The position numbers were made by a program, and so were the translations under genes. The notes beneath the pieces were generated by a model, which saw only the letters and a list, made by a program, of their open reading frames with translations, made no database searches and was not told the DNA's origin. 64,000 bases of DNA from Thamnaconus septentrionalis (lineage: Eukaryota; Chordata; Actinopteri; Tetraodontiformes; Monacanthidae): the NCBI GenBank assembly GCA_009823395.1, contig CM020510.1, positions 13,830,273-13,894,272 of the forward strand, read 5' to 3'. This document shows positions 12,757 through 24,016 of this stretch, one piece after another. Position 1 is the stretch's first letter, and each line of letters opens with the position of its first letter.

Positions 12757-13144
12757 ATGTCAACATTTCTTTGATTGCTTTATGCATGCACACACATGTA
12801 TGTGAGTGTGTGACTTATGGTGATGTCATCACACAATGTCAGTTTAAAGGTCACTGTTTGAAGGTAATTATTCGGAGTAGAGTGGGAACATGTTGATAGC
12901 AGCAAAAGAAACAGGCCACAAGGACATTTGATTGTGAGATATTTAATTTCACCCTTACATACTTGCAGAAGTTCATTGTAATAGATACAGAAAAGAAAAA
13001 CATTGGTAATCAAGAGTGCAGAGCTGAGGATTATTATATTGGGAAACAGAAACTGGCAACTTCACATTTAAGACCACATTTACGGATTACAAACTTTTCA
13101 TATTGGAAGGGCACCTTAACACAAAAATACATTTGCCTGTGCTT
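12757..13144. repeat. Duplicated 3' flank shared with 10198-10594
   Basis: Near-identical to 10198-10594, including the block around GGTAATTATTCGGAGTAGAG and the end CATTTGCCTGTGCT. It forms the 3' flank, and probably the 3' UTR, of the intact minus-strand receptor. Confidence 0.8.
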
Positions 13145-14077
13145 TTACTTTGTCAAATCTAAAGATTTGTTCCTACGAAAATCACAGAGAGCATAGTATT
13201 TTAGTGCAAGCACAAACTTGTCATCCCTAAGACCATAAATGAGAGGACTTAGACATCTTGGAACAAGATAAAACAGTATATAATTATAGAACCTAACAGC
13301 TTTAAACATGACTGAGCCAGTCTTAAACACAGCGGCCTCTATGAACGGACACCACATCTGTGTGAGACACAGCAGCAGCTGAACACCATGAATAATTACA
13401 GTTCTCAGCCCTTTCCTTGATGATTTCTTATTATATCCTGATGCAGCCTTGGCCACTTTCATTATTTTTGTATAACAGAACATAATAACTATGGACATAA
13501 TTAGGAAGTAAGTCTGGATAATGCCTAATCTAAGGTCAATCTGCCAGGTTTGAGTGCTAAACCGTTGAACAGCGCAGATATGGAATTTGTTGAGAAGGTT
13601 CTGTGTGGCAGGTGCAAAGAAGGACAACAGAATGAGGACACAGGGCACCGAACTGATGCCATGAATTATGAAGATGCACCACAGAGCTCTGTGTTTGGAG
13701 CACAGCTGTGCATGGCGGAGTGGCATGCATATGGCCACATATCGCTCCAGAGTCATTGCTGTCAGAGTAACTGGTGTGACAACACTGTACACAGACGACG
13801 CCACAAAAAAAATGACACACAGAGGTAACGGCATAGGGATGCGGGAATAGGTCAAGATAAGCAGCACATTTGTCACAATTAATATGAGACAATCGGACAG
13901 CAGACTGGTAGCAAATAAGATGTAACGCATGTTTGTGTAGAAATAAGCCCTTGTATAAAATGTCAGAATCATCATCATGTTTATACAGAGGAAAACAAAC
14001 ACCAGAATCTGAACAAAAATCACTTGCCAACTGATCTGTGTTCGCACTGATGCATTTGCAGATGTGTTGCCAACCAT
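13145..14077 (-). CDS. Odorant receptor, OR131-2-like (intact)
   Basis: A single uninterrupted frame of 310 aa with seven hydrophobic segments, as expected for a class A GPCR in the membrane of olfactory neurons. The N-terminus carries N-glycosylation sites (NTS and NAS in the first ten residues). The end of TM3 reads MTLERYVAICMPL (ERY at 111-113), intracellular loop 3 ends KGLRTVIIHGVQLLLCL, and TM7 reads PRCLSPLIYGLRDDKF. These are hallmarks of the fish 'odorant receptor 131-2-like' group. The start is the first ATG of the frame and gives a normal N-terminus. The gene lies between two diablo genes in the same orientation and is only distantly related to the plus-strand array at 20-30 kb. 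The ligand is unknown. Confidence 0.88.
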   Translation of the reverse strand: MVGNTSANASVRTQISWQVIFVQILVFVFLCINMMMILTFYTRAYFYTNMRYILFATSLLSDCLILIVTNVLLILTYSRIPMPLPLCVIFFVASSVYSVVTPVTLTAMTLERYVAICMPLRHAQLCSKHRALWCIFIIHGISSVPCVLILLSFFAPATQNLLNKFHICAVQRFSTQTWQIDLRLGIIQTYFLIMSIVIMFCYTKIMKVAKAASGYNKKSSRKGLRTVIIHGVQLLLCLTQMWCPFIEAAVFKTGSVMFKAVRFYNYILFYLVPRCLSPLIYGLRDDKFVLALKYYALCDFRRNKSLDLTK

Positions 14078-14486
14078 TTGTTTCCAAGTCGCAAGTTAAC
14101 CCACCGAGGACAAGACCAGAACTGCAAAATCAATCACATTTTCAGTTAGCAACATTGCATAGCCAGTTATTTCCTATAAACGGTTGTAACCAGTCTTATT
14201 TATCCAAATAATTATTTTGACATTTTCCCAAACCTCCCGAGTGTTGATATGATCCTGAGCCCAGAAATTTCCCATTGATCTCCTTGAGGCAGTGAGAGGA
14301 CTTACTATTGTAAGTGGAGGAGTAGGTTGCCACAGTCAGGTATATATACTATGTGGCTTAGCTAATATGTTGTAATCTCTCTACAGAACAGCTCTGAGCA
14401 TGCGTTCCAAAAAAAAAAAGAAAAAAGGAACAATAAGGCCCTCCATCCTCTCAATTTTTTCTCAATTTTTTTTTTTTATGGTCACA

Positions 14487-14740
14487 TTGCGTACAGAGCC
14501 AGTTGTTTGGATGTACATTCACCACAAAATTATGACCTTTATGATTAAAATCCTATTGTATATTACCTGTTGAACTAATTTATTATTCAATTTAGTTAGA
14601 CTGAGTTGGATATTGGATTGCGTGGCCTCATCACAAGGCCAATGCAGTAACAGAAAATGTTGTGTATGGATTATTATTGAGGTTTAAAACCCATTGTTCT
14701 ATCCTTGGTTTCCCACAATCATCTCCACGTTGGTTATTCA
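14487..14740. repeat. Upstream flank of the receptor, duplicated at 10708 and 12005
   Basis: Two pieces of this flank reappear upstream of the relic locus: the piece around GTACAGAGCCAG, and the piece around CTTGGTTTCCCACAATCATC. This shows that the duplication covered more than the coding region. Confidence 0.65.
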
Positions 14741-15257
14741 ATGAAGTGTTAGAAGAGGGGCAGCGTATTTGTTGTTTTTTTATTTTTTTTATTTTGCTCT
14801 GTCGCTGCCCTGTAGAGTTATTTATTTTCCACCATACAAAGTAAATCATACAATTTGGTTTATATGTATTTATTGTATTCCTTTTACAGCAATATAAAAC
14901 AATATTTTTTCATTTACACAATTCATGGTAACGCTAAAAGATAAGATAAATAATATTCTGACATAACTCTAATGAGTGCTCAGAACAAAATGAAAGATCA
15001 AAATCAAATAAATAAATAATGAAATGAGGATTTAAACAAGTGGGAAAACTTTTTCATTTGTCAACAATGCATTAAATTACTTGTTAAAAGTGTGATTGAA
15101 CAGATTTGATTGTATGAACATGGAGGCTGAAAAGGTTCACTACTGTCCCATAGGGAAAGTGACAGCAATAAAAACAGTAATTGCAGAAGAAGATCAAAGC
15201 TTGAAGCTACAAACATCTGATGGTGAGAATAAGCACTATTTTGCGTGTCCACTGGAC
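14741..15257. other. Non-coding DNA downstream of diablo copy 2
   Basis: Probably includes the 3' UTR of the second diablo gene. TTTATT at 14869-14874 would be AATAAA on the minus strand, about 385 bases past the stop. No other gene was seen. Confidence 0.45.
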
Positions 15258-16568
15258 CTAGTCCTCTCGCAGATAGGCTTCATGCACCTCGTACTCCTCA
15301 CTGTTTTCTCGGGATGCGGTGTATTCTGCCATCCTCTGGATCTCCTCCACTTTCGTCTCAGCCAGCTTCTTTTCGGCGTCTGCTGACAGTTTGCGTGCCG
15401 CGTCCACTTGTGACTGGGCCACCTGGACGTTAGTCCTCACCGTGATGGACGCCTGCTCAGCTCCTGGACACACAAACGGGCAACACAAATTATTTTCATC
15501 ATCACCGTAAAAGTAATTTTATTTGTTTATTTAACTGAGGATAATAATTGTGAAGCAATGAGCCTGTGGGTCAAACACTGAGCTCACCTGAGGCGTGGGC
15601 TGCGCCTGCTGCCATTTTACACAAGTTGACTGCAGTGATCCAACTTGATTCGAATCGCTTGCATTCGTCCAGTATGTCGCTAGTCTGTTGAGAAGGAAAC
15701 GGTTATACTATTGGAAAACGTTTGCCATTGAGAAGTTGCTGCAGCTCCTGAAAAATTGCCTCTGCAACGGAGCTGCACTGACATACCTTTGTGCGCAGAC
15801 TGTTGATCAGCTGCTGGAATGAATCTTCCTCTGTGGCGGTCATTTTCCCCAGAGACGCTAAATATCTTCTCTGGACAGCGATGCGTGCATGAACAGCCTG
15901 TCAGGGAATTCAGAACAGATGTTCCTCAGATATTTCTCCCAGCAAGCATGAATGCTCGCCACAATTTCAGAACATATTTGACTTCAAGTATGGCAGAAAC
16001 CCAGCGTACCTTTGAGTAGTCCGAAAGGGCGTCTGTGAAGGCGTAGGTGGTCTGTGAGAGGAAAGTGCTGGAACTGTCGGTGACCAGCGAGGCTGCTCCT
16101 CTGATCAGGGAGATGCGAGACAGGTTTTCGACCTAAAACAGGTGAGAGTGGAGATCCATTAGGTTGTTGGTTGGATTCTATTTTACCATCTTCCACAGAA
16201 AAGACTGACAAACCTGTGTGAAAGGGAAGTCATGACGCCCGCTGCTCAGATGTCTTGTCTGGATGGAGTCTCTCCATCCCTGGAGACTTTGGCTGCTCCT
16301 GAACAGGACTCTTTCCGAACCGCTGGAAGATATTCATAATAATGTTGAGTATTTGTGAGCTTGCAATGCTTGAAAACATATATTTGTGTAACTTGCCTCA
16401 CTTGCATAGGCATAAGGACTGCCCTGTGTGCATCACATACCTTCTGAAATTGATGCAGGCTGCTCCTCTGCTGAGTATGCTCCTGTCGGCCCGCAGCAGT
16501 GAAATGTCACTCTGGTTTAGAAGATGTGTGCGGCTGGCGCACGCTGAACACTGACGAACAACCTGCAT
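15258..16568 (-). CDS. diablo: Diablo-like paralogue (copy 2) lacking the IAP-binding motif
   Basis: Six coding exons on the minus strand: 16568-16441, 16322-16214, 16132-16010, 15897-15787, 15684-15588 and 15463-15258, giving 257 aa. Exons 3, 4 and 5 have exactly the lengths found in copy 1 (123, 111 and 97), every phase agrees, and the C-terminus is again AYLRED. The helical bundle is well kept ([27 protein letters not shown]). Exon 2 is different: where copy 1 has a hydrophobic stretch followed by AIPF, this copy reads SSGRHDFPFTQ. Asp74 stands at the position of the essential N-terminal alanine and the membrane segment is gone. The reading is fixed by a codon split across introns 1 and 2. 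It may be a Smac-like protein with a changed job, but the fold, orthology and expression need confirming. Confidence 0.85.
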
Positions 16569-17956
16569 GTTGAAGACTGACTTGCTGATTGAAAATTGAA
16601 CTTTAACTTAACTTCCTGCAAGTTAAACTTTAGTCTGCTTTTCCGCTGCCTTGTCTCTGGAGGGATCAGATTGTTGTTTTCGATGCTCTCAGACTGCCTG
16701 ACGATGACCTAGTGTGAAGCTCTGCCGGTATTTGTAAGACCCAGGCACTGCCGAATTACGTAAAAGCCATTGATCTGTTGACTCTGCCAGCAAATGTGCG
16801 TATATGGCTTTATCTGAACAAGCGCACGGAGGCTGATATTACGTGCGCTTTCAACAGATCAGTTGGTTTCTGGACAAAGTCGACTTTTAAAAGATAAAAG
16901 TGTTTTTTACTGGTATTTTCAACTGACATTTTATGTCTTTTTGGTTTACACCATTTGTAGCATCTTAGATTTTTACTTAAATGTATTGCAAAAAGGAAGC
17001 ATCTATTTTTGTATCGCATTAAACCATAATCAATAATTAAACACATTTCTTTCTTTTTCGTGTTAGGATTTTCACAACTTCTGGCACCCCAAAAAACAAT
17101 ACATTCTCTGCATGTAAAACATTGCAGAAATTGAATGCAGCGTGCAGCCTACTTAAAAATAGGCCACATGTTTCGCAAGTAGTGATCCTTGAATAACTTA
17201 AGGCCTTCAAAATTACCATAATACATTGGTGTTATGGAAAATTGCAGAACGGGATATAGACAAAGTGCACCTGACAGTATAAAGCTGTGGTTTAATCATC
17301 CCACAAGGTTAGCATGCTTGATTTGTTTGCAACTCTTTAAGTGCCAACATCTACTCCTCGAGTTGACTCACTCATCTCTGACTCACTCAAAAAAATAGAG
17401 GTACAAATGAAACGATGCAGGTGGAAAGAAAGAGGAAGAAGCTCAGCAAAGACTGGAAAGGCCTATTCTCACAAGAGGATGCTGGGTAGGCAACCAAAGT
17501 CAAACACAGTCATACACCTGGTCAGCTGTGTGCGCTGTGGCAATGGGGGGAGGGGAATGTGGTGTCACTCTCCCTGTAGAAGTGCGCTACTCCAAAAAAA
17601 TCTAGCAATGTGCCTTGGTTTAGAGTTGCTTTAAAACGTCAACTATTGGTAAAAGCAATGAAAACACTTATAATACATATGGTTTTATTTTCATTTTTGA
17701 CCTTCTAATATAATTTGATTGCAAAATGCAGAAGAGTTTGTTAATATCAAATAAAATCAAATTTTCAATTTTACTGTCCTATTAATATATTATGCATACA
17801 AAGTTTTTGTCTCACAACATCACGCTAACAATGGTGCAAAGCTAACAAAACAACTTATTGAAATCCCGTTGACTTATTAGACTTGACCCGTCTTGTACTG
17901 TATCATTTTGTGCTTCAAAAGTGATAAAAAGCAAAAATTACACTTGTCAATCTTTA
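16569..17956. other. Intergenic DNA, no gene recognised
   Basis: Upstream of diablo copy 2 and therefore includes its promoter. Open frames such as that at 17341-17634 show no known domain or splice context. Confidence 0.45.
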
Positions 17957-18211
17957 TTAATATAATATAAATAAATATTTCATCATAGCCTTGTTGCCAA
18001 GTCTGCTCTGATATGCTGCAAACAGTATCTTGCTGAGGTTGTGTACCCACGGGTCCAGAGGCAGAGTTTGTTTTGGACACAAGTTATGGTCCAATCCCCT
18101 GCAGTCCTGATTACTGACGCACACTCTGCGTAAGGAGCCCAATGGGTCCCGGCGAGTGGCTCTCAGCAGTGCTAACCTGTTTGCAAAACAAATGAAGAGT
18201 TCAGGTTGCAC
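17957..18211 (-). other. Exon-like ORF of unknown identity
   Basis: The minus strand has a plausible acceptor (TTTTGCAAACAG) at about 18178, followed by an open frame. That frame begins LALLRATRRDPLGSLRRVCV and continues with a Cys-rich part (SNQDCRGLDHNLCP). The composition is more protein-like than the surroundings, but no family is recognised and no partner exon was found. It could be a lone exon of a decayed gene or a chance frame. Confidence 0.25.
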
Positions 18212-18554
18212 AATTAGACTCAGGAGCTTTAAGTTAATAATCAGCCAGTCTGGTAATTACTAAGCAGGGGACACAGGAGCTGCTCTGCTTTTGCTCTGGA
18301 GACTCTAAACCCAAGTTTTGTCTCCCCCTCATTGTGCATGTCACGTACCTATAGAAACATTTTGTTTTGTGTTTCATCACCTGTGTCAAAACAAAAAACA
18401 AGGTGTTATGTGACAATTTCAAAACTTGGTGAATATTCACTTGTTCTTGTTCTGAGGGTCAGAGTTCTTTGTCACTGTTGTGGCCAGCTGGTAATAGCAC
18501 AACACGTCTTACTGGTACAGATTTGTTGAAACTATACTATACTATAATATATTA

Positions 18555-19215
18555 TACTATGCTATATGAAGGAGAAGAATTGAGCTGAGGTGTCGGGATC
18601 TTTGAGTGCTGAGACATCAAACTTCTTTCGGAAAGGGTTTGCATGCAGTCTGGGTTTTGGCTTCAGGCGAATTCGCAGAGAGGAGAACATGAAACGATGG
18701 TCAGTCCAACAATCGTCAGCTCCTCTGAGGGCCTTAGTGATCAGAACCAAGCTTAGATCTTTCCTTTGAGTTATGACACTGGTGTGAGCACAAATGCATC
18801 CAGGAGGTCTTGTCTCTAATGCGGAGTCGGAAGATGGTGTTAGTTATGCAAAGATTACATTCTGCACACAATCCGAGAAGTAGCAAGCCGTTGGCATTGC
18901 AGCTGCTGATTCCCTGGTTCCCGACAATGCAATGCTAGAGTTGATGGTCTTTCCCTACTCGTGCATTAAAATCTCCCACGAGAAGCAGTTTGTCTTGTAG
19001 GGGCACAGAGGAAAGGATTGTCCGAAAAGATGCATAGAAAGATCATCTGAGTCCAGACTGGGGTCATAGGCACTGATGATGGTAACATGACCATTTTGGA
19101 GAGGGATGCGAAGTGTTGTAATTCTTTCGTTGACGTGCACAGGGAGCAGATTGTGCAACCTTATGAGAGAGTTGCGAATGGCAAGTCCGACTCTGGGAAG
19201 GCGAGGTTCCTCTGC
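18555..19215 (-). mobile_element. Non-LTR retrotransposon endonuclease fossil
   Basis: On the minus strand, in broken frames, the order of motifs is that of an AP-type endonuclease from a LINE ('craniofacial development protein 2-like' in fish annotation): ERITTLRIPLQNGHVTIISA, then a GDFNARVG equivalent near 18955-18985, then ADDCWTDHRFMFSSLRIRLK at 18660-18730. Frameshifts and stops separate the parts, and no reverse-transcriptase part was recognised. Confidence 0.75.
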
Positions 19216-19535
19216 AGTTTTCCCTTTCTAGAAAAATGTATATCTTTTTTCTGACATTTGGCCTTTATCAACCGGAGGACCCGGAGAGAACCCACGCAGA
19301 CAAAGGGGCAATTATATGACGTCACAGACTACACGCACTGGATGACGCCTCCGCTCCGAAGTCGTTGCTACAGCAACCTGTCAGATCGGTCAATAATGTG
19401 GCCCAGTCTGAACGGAGCCAGATCCCATTTGGACACTTTCCAAAAACAGTGTGGACAGTCAGCCCTAAAAATTGGATTTGAGAAAGAATCTGATTTGAAT
19501 CAGATTTGCCTGCAGTCTGAACAAAGTCTAATTAA
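19216..19535. other. Non-coding spacer before the receptor array
   Basis: Holds scraps of repetitive sequence (for example GGACCCGGAGAGAACCCACG, which resembles part of the SINE found further right). No gene was seen. Confidence 0.4.
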
Positions 19536-20356
19536 CCCTCTGTTTACACCCTACTGCATGCTTGGTTTATTTACCTGCTTCAACTGATACTATTGGACGT
19601 TCCACAAGTTTGGAATAGGACAAAACAAAGCAGCAGCAATGTGGCCTCAGAGGGTGAAAGGCTGGGCAAGTGAACCTTTGACAGGTATCAGCGTCCTATA
19701 TGACATCACAAAAGGCTGATGTGCATGATTTAGGAAAGGCTTTCTTTGAAGATCAACCCCAATTTGCTAAAGAAGCAAATTGCTGATCAAAACCATTGTT
19801 GAAGTCCATTTGGTAAATACGGGACCTTTAATGGTTCTTTATATGTACCTCTGTTGTCATTCAAAAACATTTTTTCTTCAAAATGCTGCAGAGTAAAAAC
19901 AGCAAAACGCAGGAAAATATTACTTTGAAAAATATTGTTATAGTTAAGAAATCTTTTTTCTTTCATACTTGCGTCAATGATTTCAGCTGCCATTAAACAA
20001 TAAATGGTAATGTCATTTTTTTTAAAAAATTGTGCTCAGGAAACATAATGGTTTATGCTAATAGCATGTATAATGTGACACTGAAGACGTCACTCAAAGA
20101 CTACATAAAGGGAAAGAGCTTCCCACAACTGCTCACAGAAGACATGTTCTGCTGTGAAGGGAACAGAAAGCGTGGACATGATCAGCTCCTCTGAGTCAGA
20201 AACCGATCTGTGGTTGACATCTGTGGTCCCTTTTATTTTAATGAACAGAATTTTGATTTGTGCTGACTGACAACGTGTTTGTGTTGAAAATTGCATTTAA
20301 TTAATTCCTTTGCACTTTTCTGCTTGCAGGCTTGCTTTTATTTACATGCTCAGACA

Positions 20357-21274
20357 ATGCAAAATGTGACTGACTTTCCAAGTAATTCCTCCTCCCACAG
20401 CAGACTGCCTGTGATCATCAAGGTGTGCCTCGTCATCCCCGTCTTAGGCATCTTCCTCTACTGCATAGCCGTCATGCTGCGCGTGTTTGCGTGCCACAGG
20501 CGGTACCTGGACTCCTCACGTTACATTCTCTTTGCCCACATGCTGATCAATGACACCCTGCAGCTCCTGTCCTCTGTGCTGCTCTTCCTTTTAGTCATGG
20601 GCCTGGTGAAATGTGCCATTGTTTGCTGTGTTCCTCTCCTGTTCATCTCCACTGTCACTTACCAGAACACACCGCTGATCTTGGCCACTATGTCACTGGA
20701 GCGATACGTTGCCATTTTCAATCCTCTGCAGTGCCCGGCTGCGTGGCGATCTGATCGTATCTGGATCATCATCATGTCCCTTTGGCTCCTCAGTTGCATG
20801 GTGGTGGTCATTAACTACTCGATTGGGGAGCCCCATCCAGCCCTGGCATCCCCCCTCACAACTCCTGTAGCGTGCTTACCAGTACTACTTAACTCATCCC
20901 AGGTCCAGATCCTGTTCGGAGCAGCTAAGAGCATTTTCTTTTTTGCAGCAGTGGCTGTCATCATCCTCTTCACATACATGAGAATCTTAATTGAAACCAG
21001 GAAGCTCAGACAAGACAGCGTGTCTGTGAGCAAAGCCATGCACACTGTGCTGCTGCACGGCTGCCAGCTGCTGCTGTCCATGCTGGCCTTCACCATCCCC
21101 ATCACCGAAACCCTCATAGTGGTGCACGCCAAGTGGCCGCAAGAGGACATTGCGTTTTTCAACTACTTCTGTTTCATTCTGATCCCTCGGCTGCTCAGCC
21201 CTCTCATCTACGGATTCCGGGATCAGAGTCTAAGGGGCTACATTGGGAAAGCATTTCTCTGCCGTCTAAAATGA
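20357..21274 (+). CDS. Odorant receptor, OR131-2-like, array copy 1
   Basis: 305 aa, intact, seven hydrophobic segments. N-glycosylation sites at N3 (NVT) and N10 (NSS). End of TM3 MSLERYVAIFNPLQ (ERY 115-117), loop 3 to TM6 KAMHTVLLHGCQLLLSMLAF, TM7 PRLLSPLIYGFRDQS. The ATG at 20357 was chosen because it follows the conserved TTTCTGCTTGCAG acceptor-like site and exists in all four copies. An in-frame upstream ATG at 20291 occurs only here because of a one-base difference. Extracellular loop 2 is of type A (TTPVACLPVLLNSS), shared with copy 4. AATAAA lies at 21747-21752. Expected in olfactory neurons; ligand unknown. Confidence 0.88.
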   Translation: MQNVTDFPSNSSSHSRLPVIIKVCLVIPVLGIFLYCIAVMLRVFACHRRYLDSSRYILFAHMLINDTLQLLSSVLLFLLVMGLVKCAIVCCVPLLFISTVTYQNTPLILATMSLERYVAIFNPLQCPAAWRSDRIWIIIMSLWLLSCMVVVINYSIGEPHPALASPLTTPVACLPVLLNSSQVQILFGAAKSIFFFAAVAVIILFTYMRILIETRKLRQDSVSVSKAMHTVLLHGCQLLLSMLAFTIPITETLIVVHAKWPQEDIAFFNYFCFILIPRLLSPLIYGFRDQSLRGYIGKAFLCRLK

Positions 21275-21864
21275 GCCAAACACTGTTTGACCTGCCAGCT
21301 TTGGGACATTTCAGGTGATTTTCATTGAGAGCGGTTTTGATTTGGCAGAGCTATTTAAAAGACAACATGTTTTCAGCTGTGATTTTGTTTGTGTATCTCT
21401 TTAATGGAAAATCACATTACATGTGCAGAATGAAGCTGATGTTACGTGCAGTTAAATGTTTCCTGATTTCATATTCAAATTAACTAAGCAACCTTCTCTT
21501 TCAACCTAAAAACTTTTGGCAGGTATTCTTGAGAGGATTCGCTGTTAAACATTAACTATGCGGTTGTTGTGTCTTTGTGCCAGCAGCATGAGTAAATTTT
21601 GCTTTTACATACTTGTTTAAGTAAAAGGACTGTTTCAGCTTCCATTTTTGGTCATTCCGGATTTCTTGTTATTTAACTATACTTGGTTAAATGCTGTATA
21701 ATTGCTTCAGCACAATGTTTCTATTCTGTTTTAAAAGATTTTCTAAAATAAAGGTTTTTGTTTCAAATGTTATGCAAGTGATTTCACTCCCTTACAAATT
21801 AAAGAAATGAAATAAGTTTTTGCATCATGCTCACAATCTCAATTTCTATTGATTGCATATGTAT

Positions 21865-21865
<1 letters not shown>

Positions 21866-21899
<34 letters not shown>
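21866..21899. repeat. (CA)17 microsatellite, array unit 1
   Basis: Thirty-four bases of CA after the 3' end of receptor copy 1. The same run has 20 and 22 repeats in units 2 and 3. Confidence 0.9.
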
Positions 21900-21902
<3 letters not shown>

Positions 21903-22395
21903 GTGTGCGCGCAAAAAGAGAAAAGAACTCACAATTTAGCCCTCTGTTTACACCCTATTGAATGATTGGTTTATTTACCTGCTTCAACTGATACAGCTGG
22001 ATGTTCCACATGTTTGGAGTAGGACAAAACAAAGCAGCAGCAATGTGGCCTCAGAGGGTGAAAGGCTGGGCAAGTGAGCCTTTGACAGGTATCAGCGTCC
22101 TATATGACATCACAAAAGGCTGATGTGCATGATTTAGGAAAGGCTTTCTTTGAAGATCAACCCCAATTTGCTAAAGAAGCAAATTGCTGATCAAAACCAT
22201 TGTTGAAGTCAATTTGGTAAATACGGGACCTTTAATGGTTCTTTATATGTACCTTTGTTGTCATCCAAAAACATTTTTTCTTCAAAATGCTGCAGAGTAA
22301 AAACAGCAAAACGCAGGAAAATATTACTTTGAAAAATATTGTTATAGTTAAGAAATATTTTTTCTTTCATACTTGCATCAATGGTTTCAGCTGCC

Positions 22396-22767
22396 TCATT
22401 CATTCATTCATCTTCTATACCCGCTTATTCCTATTCAGGGTCACGGGGGTCTGCTGGAGCCTATCCCAGCTGTCTTAGGGCGAAGGCAGGGTACACCCTG
22501 GACAAGTCGCCAGTTCATCGCAGGGCCACATAGAAACAAACAACCATTCACACGCACCTACGGACAATTTAGAATATTCAATTGACTTCACACGCATGTT
22601 TCTGGACTGTGGGAGGAAGCCGGAGTATCCGGAGAGAACCCACGCAGACATGGGGAGAACATGCAAACTCCACACAGAAAGGTCCCAGGCCCGGGCCCGG
22701 GCCCCGGAATCGAACCCACGACCTTCTTGCTGTGAGGCGGCAGCGCTAACCACTGCGCCACCGTGTC
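22396..22767 (-). mobile_element. tRNA-derived SINE in array unit 2
   Basis: On the minus strand it begins with a Pol III box A-like GGTGGCGCAGTGGTTAGCGC and a box B-like GGGTTCGATTCC, continues through the fish-typical body (CCTCCCACAGTCCAGAAAC, CGACTTGTCCAGGGTGTACC) and ends in ATGAATGAATGA. It is flanked by GCTGCC on both sides (22390-22395 and 22768-22773), which fits a short target duplication. Unit 1 has the same site without the element. Confidence 0.85.
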
Positions 22768-23143
22768 GCTGCCACAAATCAATAAATGGTAATGTCATTT
22801 TTTATTTTTTTTTAATTGTGCTCAGGAAACATAATGGTTTATGCTAATAGCATGTATAATGTGACACTGAAGACGTCACTCAAAGACTACATAAAGGGAA
22901 AGAGCTTCCCACAGCTGCTCACAGAAGACATGTTCTGCTGTGAAGGGAACAGAAAGCGTGGACATGATCAGCTCCTCTGAGTCAGAAACCGATCTGTGGT
23001 TGACATCTGTGGTCCCTTTTATTTTAATGAACAGAATTTTGATTTGTGCTGACTGACAACGTGTTTGTGTTGAAAATTGCATTTTAATTAATTCCTTTGC
23101 ACTTTTCTGCTTGCAGGCTTGCTTTTATTTACATGCTCAGACA

Positions 23144-24016
23144 ATGCAAAATGTGACTGACGTTCCAAGTAATTCCTCCTCCCACAGCAGACTGCCTGTG
23201 ATCATCAAGGTGTGCCTCGTCATCCCCGTCTTAGGCATCTTCCTCTACTGCATAGCCGTCATGCTGCGCGTGTTTGTGTGCCACAGGCGGTACCTGGACT
23301 CCTCACGTTACATTCTCTTTGCCCACATGCTGATCAATGACACCCTGCAGCTCCTGTCTTCTGTGCCGCTCTTCCTTTTAGTCATGGGCCTGGTGAAATG
23401 TGCCATTGTTTGCTGTGTTCCTCTCCTGTTTATCTGCACTGTCACTTACCAGAACACAACGCTGATCTTGGCCACTATGTCACTGGAGCGATACGTTGCC
23501 ATTTTCTATCCTCTGCAGTGCCCGGCTGCGTGGCGATCTGATCGTATCTGGATCATCATCATGTCCCTTTGGCTCCTCAGTTGCATGCTGGTGGTCATTA
23601 ACTTCTCAATTGGGGAGCCCCATCCAGCCCTGGCATCCCCCCTCACCTCTGTCTTGTGCATAACAAAAATCGTCAAATCATCCCAGGTCCAGATCCTGTT
23701 CGGAGCAGCTAAGAGCATTTTCTTTTTTGCAGCAGTGGCTGTCATCATCCTCTTCACATACATGAGAATCTTAATTGAAACCAGGAAGCTCAGACAAGAC
23801 AGCGTGTCTGTGAGCAAAGCCATGCACACTGTGCTGCTGCACGGCTGCCAGCTGCTGCTGTCCATGCTGGCCTTCACCATCCCCATCACCGAAACCCTCA
23901 TAGTGGTGCACGCCAAGTGGCCGCAAGAGGACATTGCGTTTTTCAACTACTTCTGTTTCATTCTGATCCTCGGCTGCTCAGCCCTCTCATCTACGGATTC
24001 CGGGATCAGAGTCTAA
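23144..24016 (+). pseudogene. Odorant receptor array copy 2, frameshifted in TM7
   Basis: Intact and nearly identical to copy 3 up to residue 275 of TM7. One C is missing in a CCC run near 23968-23970, so the frame leaves the family sequence after FCFILI and ends 15 residues later at a stop at 24014-24016 (290 aa). The conserved PRLLSPLIYG motif and the cytoplasmic tail are lost; the original stop (24055-24057) still follows in the old frame. Loss of the end of TM7 usually abolishes GPCR folding, so this is called a young pseudogene; a sequencing error in the homopolymer is the main alternative. Loop 2 is of type B (TSVLCITKIVKSS). Confidence 0.8.

Noticed and set aside
20291..20356. Earlier ATG for receptor array copy 1
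   Set aside because: It exists only in copy 1 because of a one-base difference, and the stretch includes an apparent splice acceptor. The other three copies lack it.
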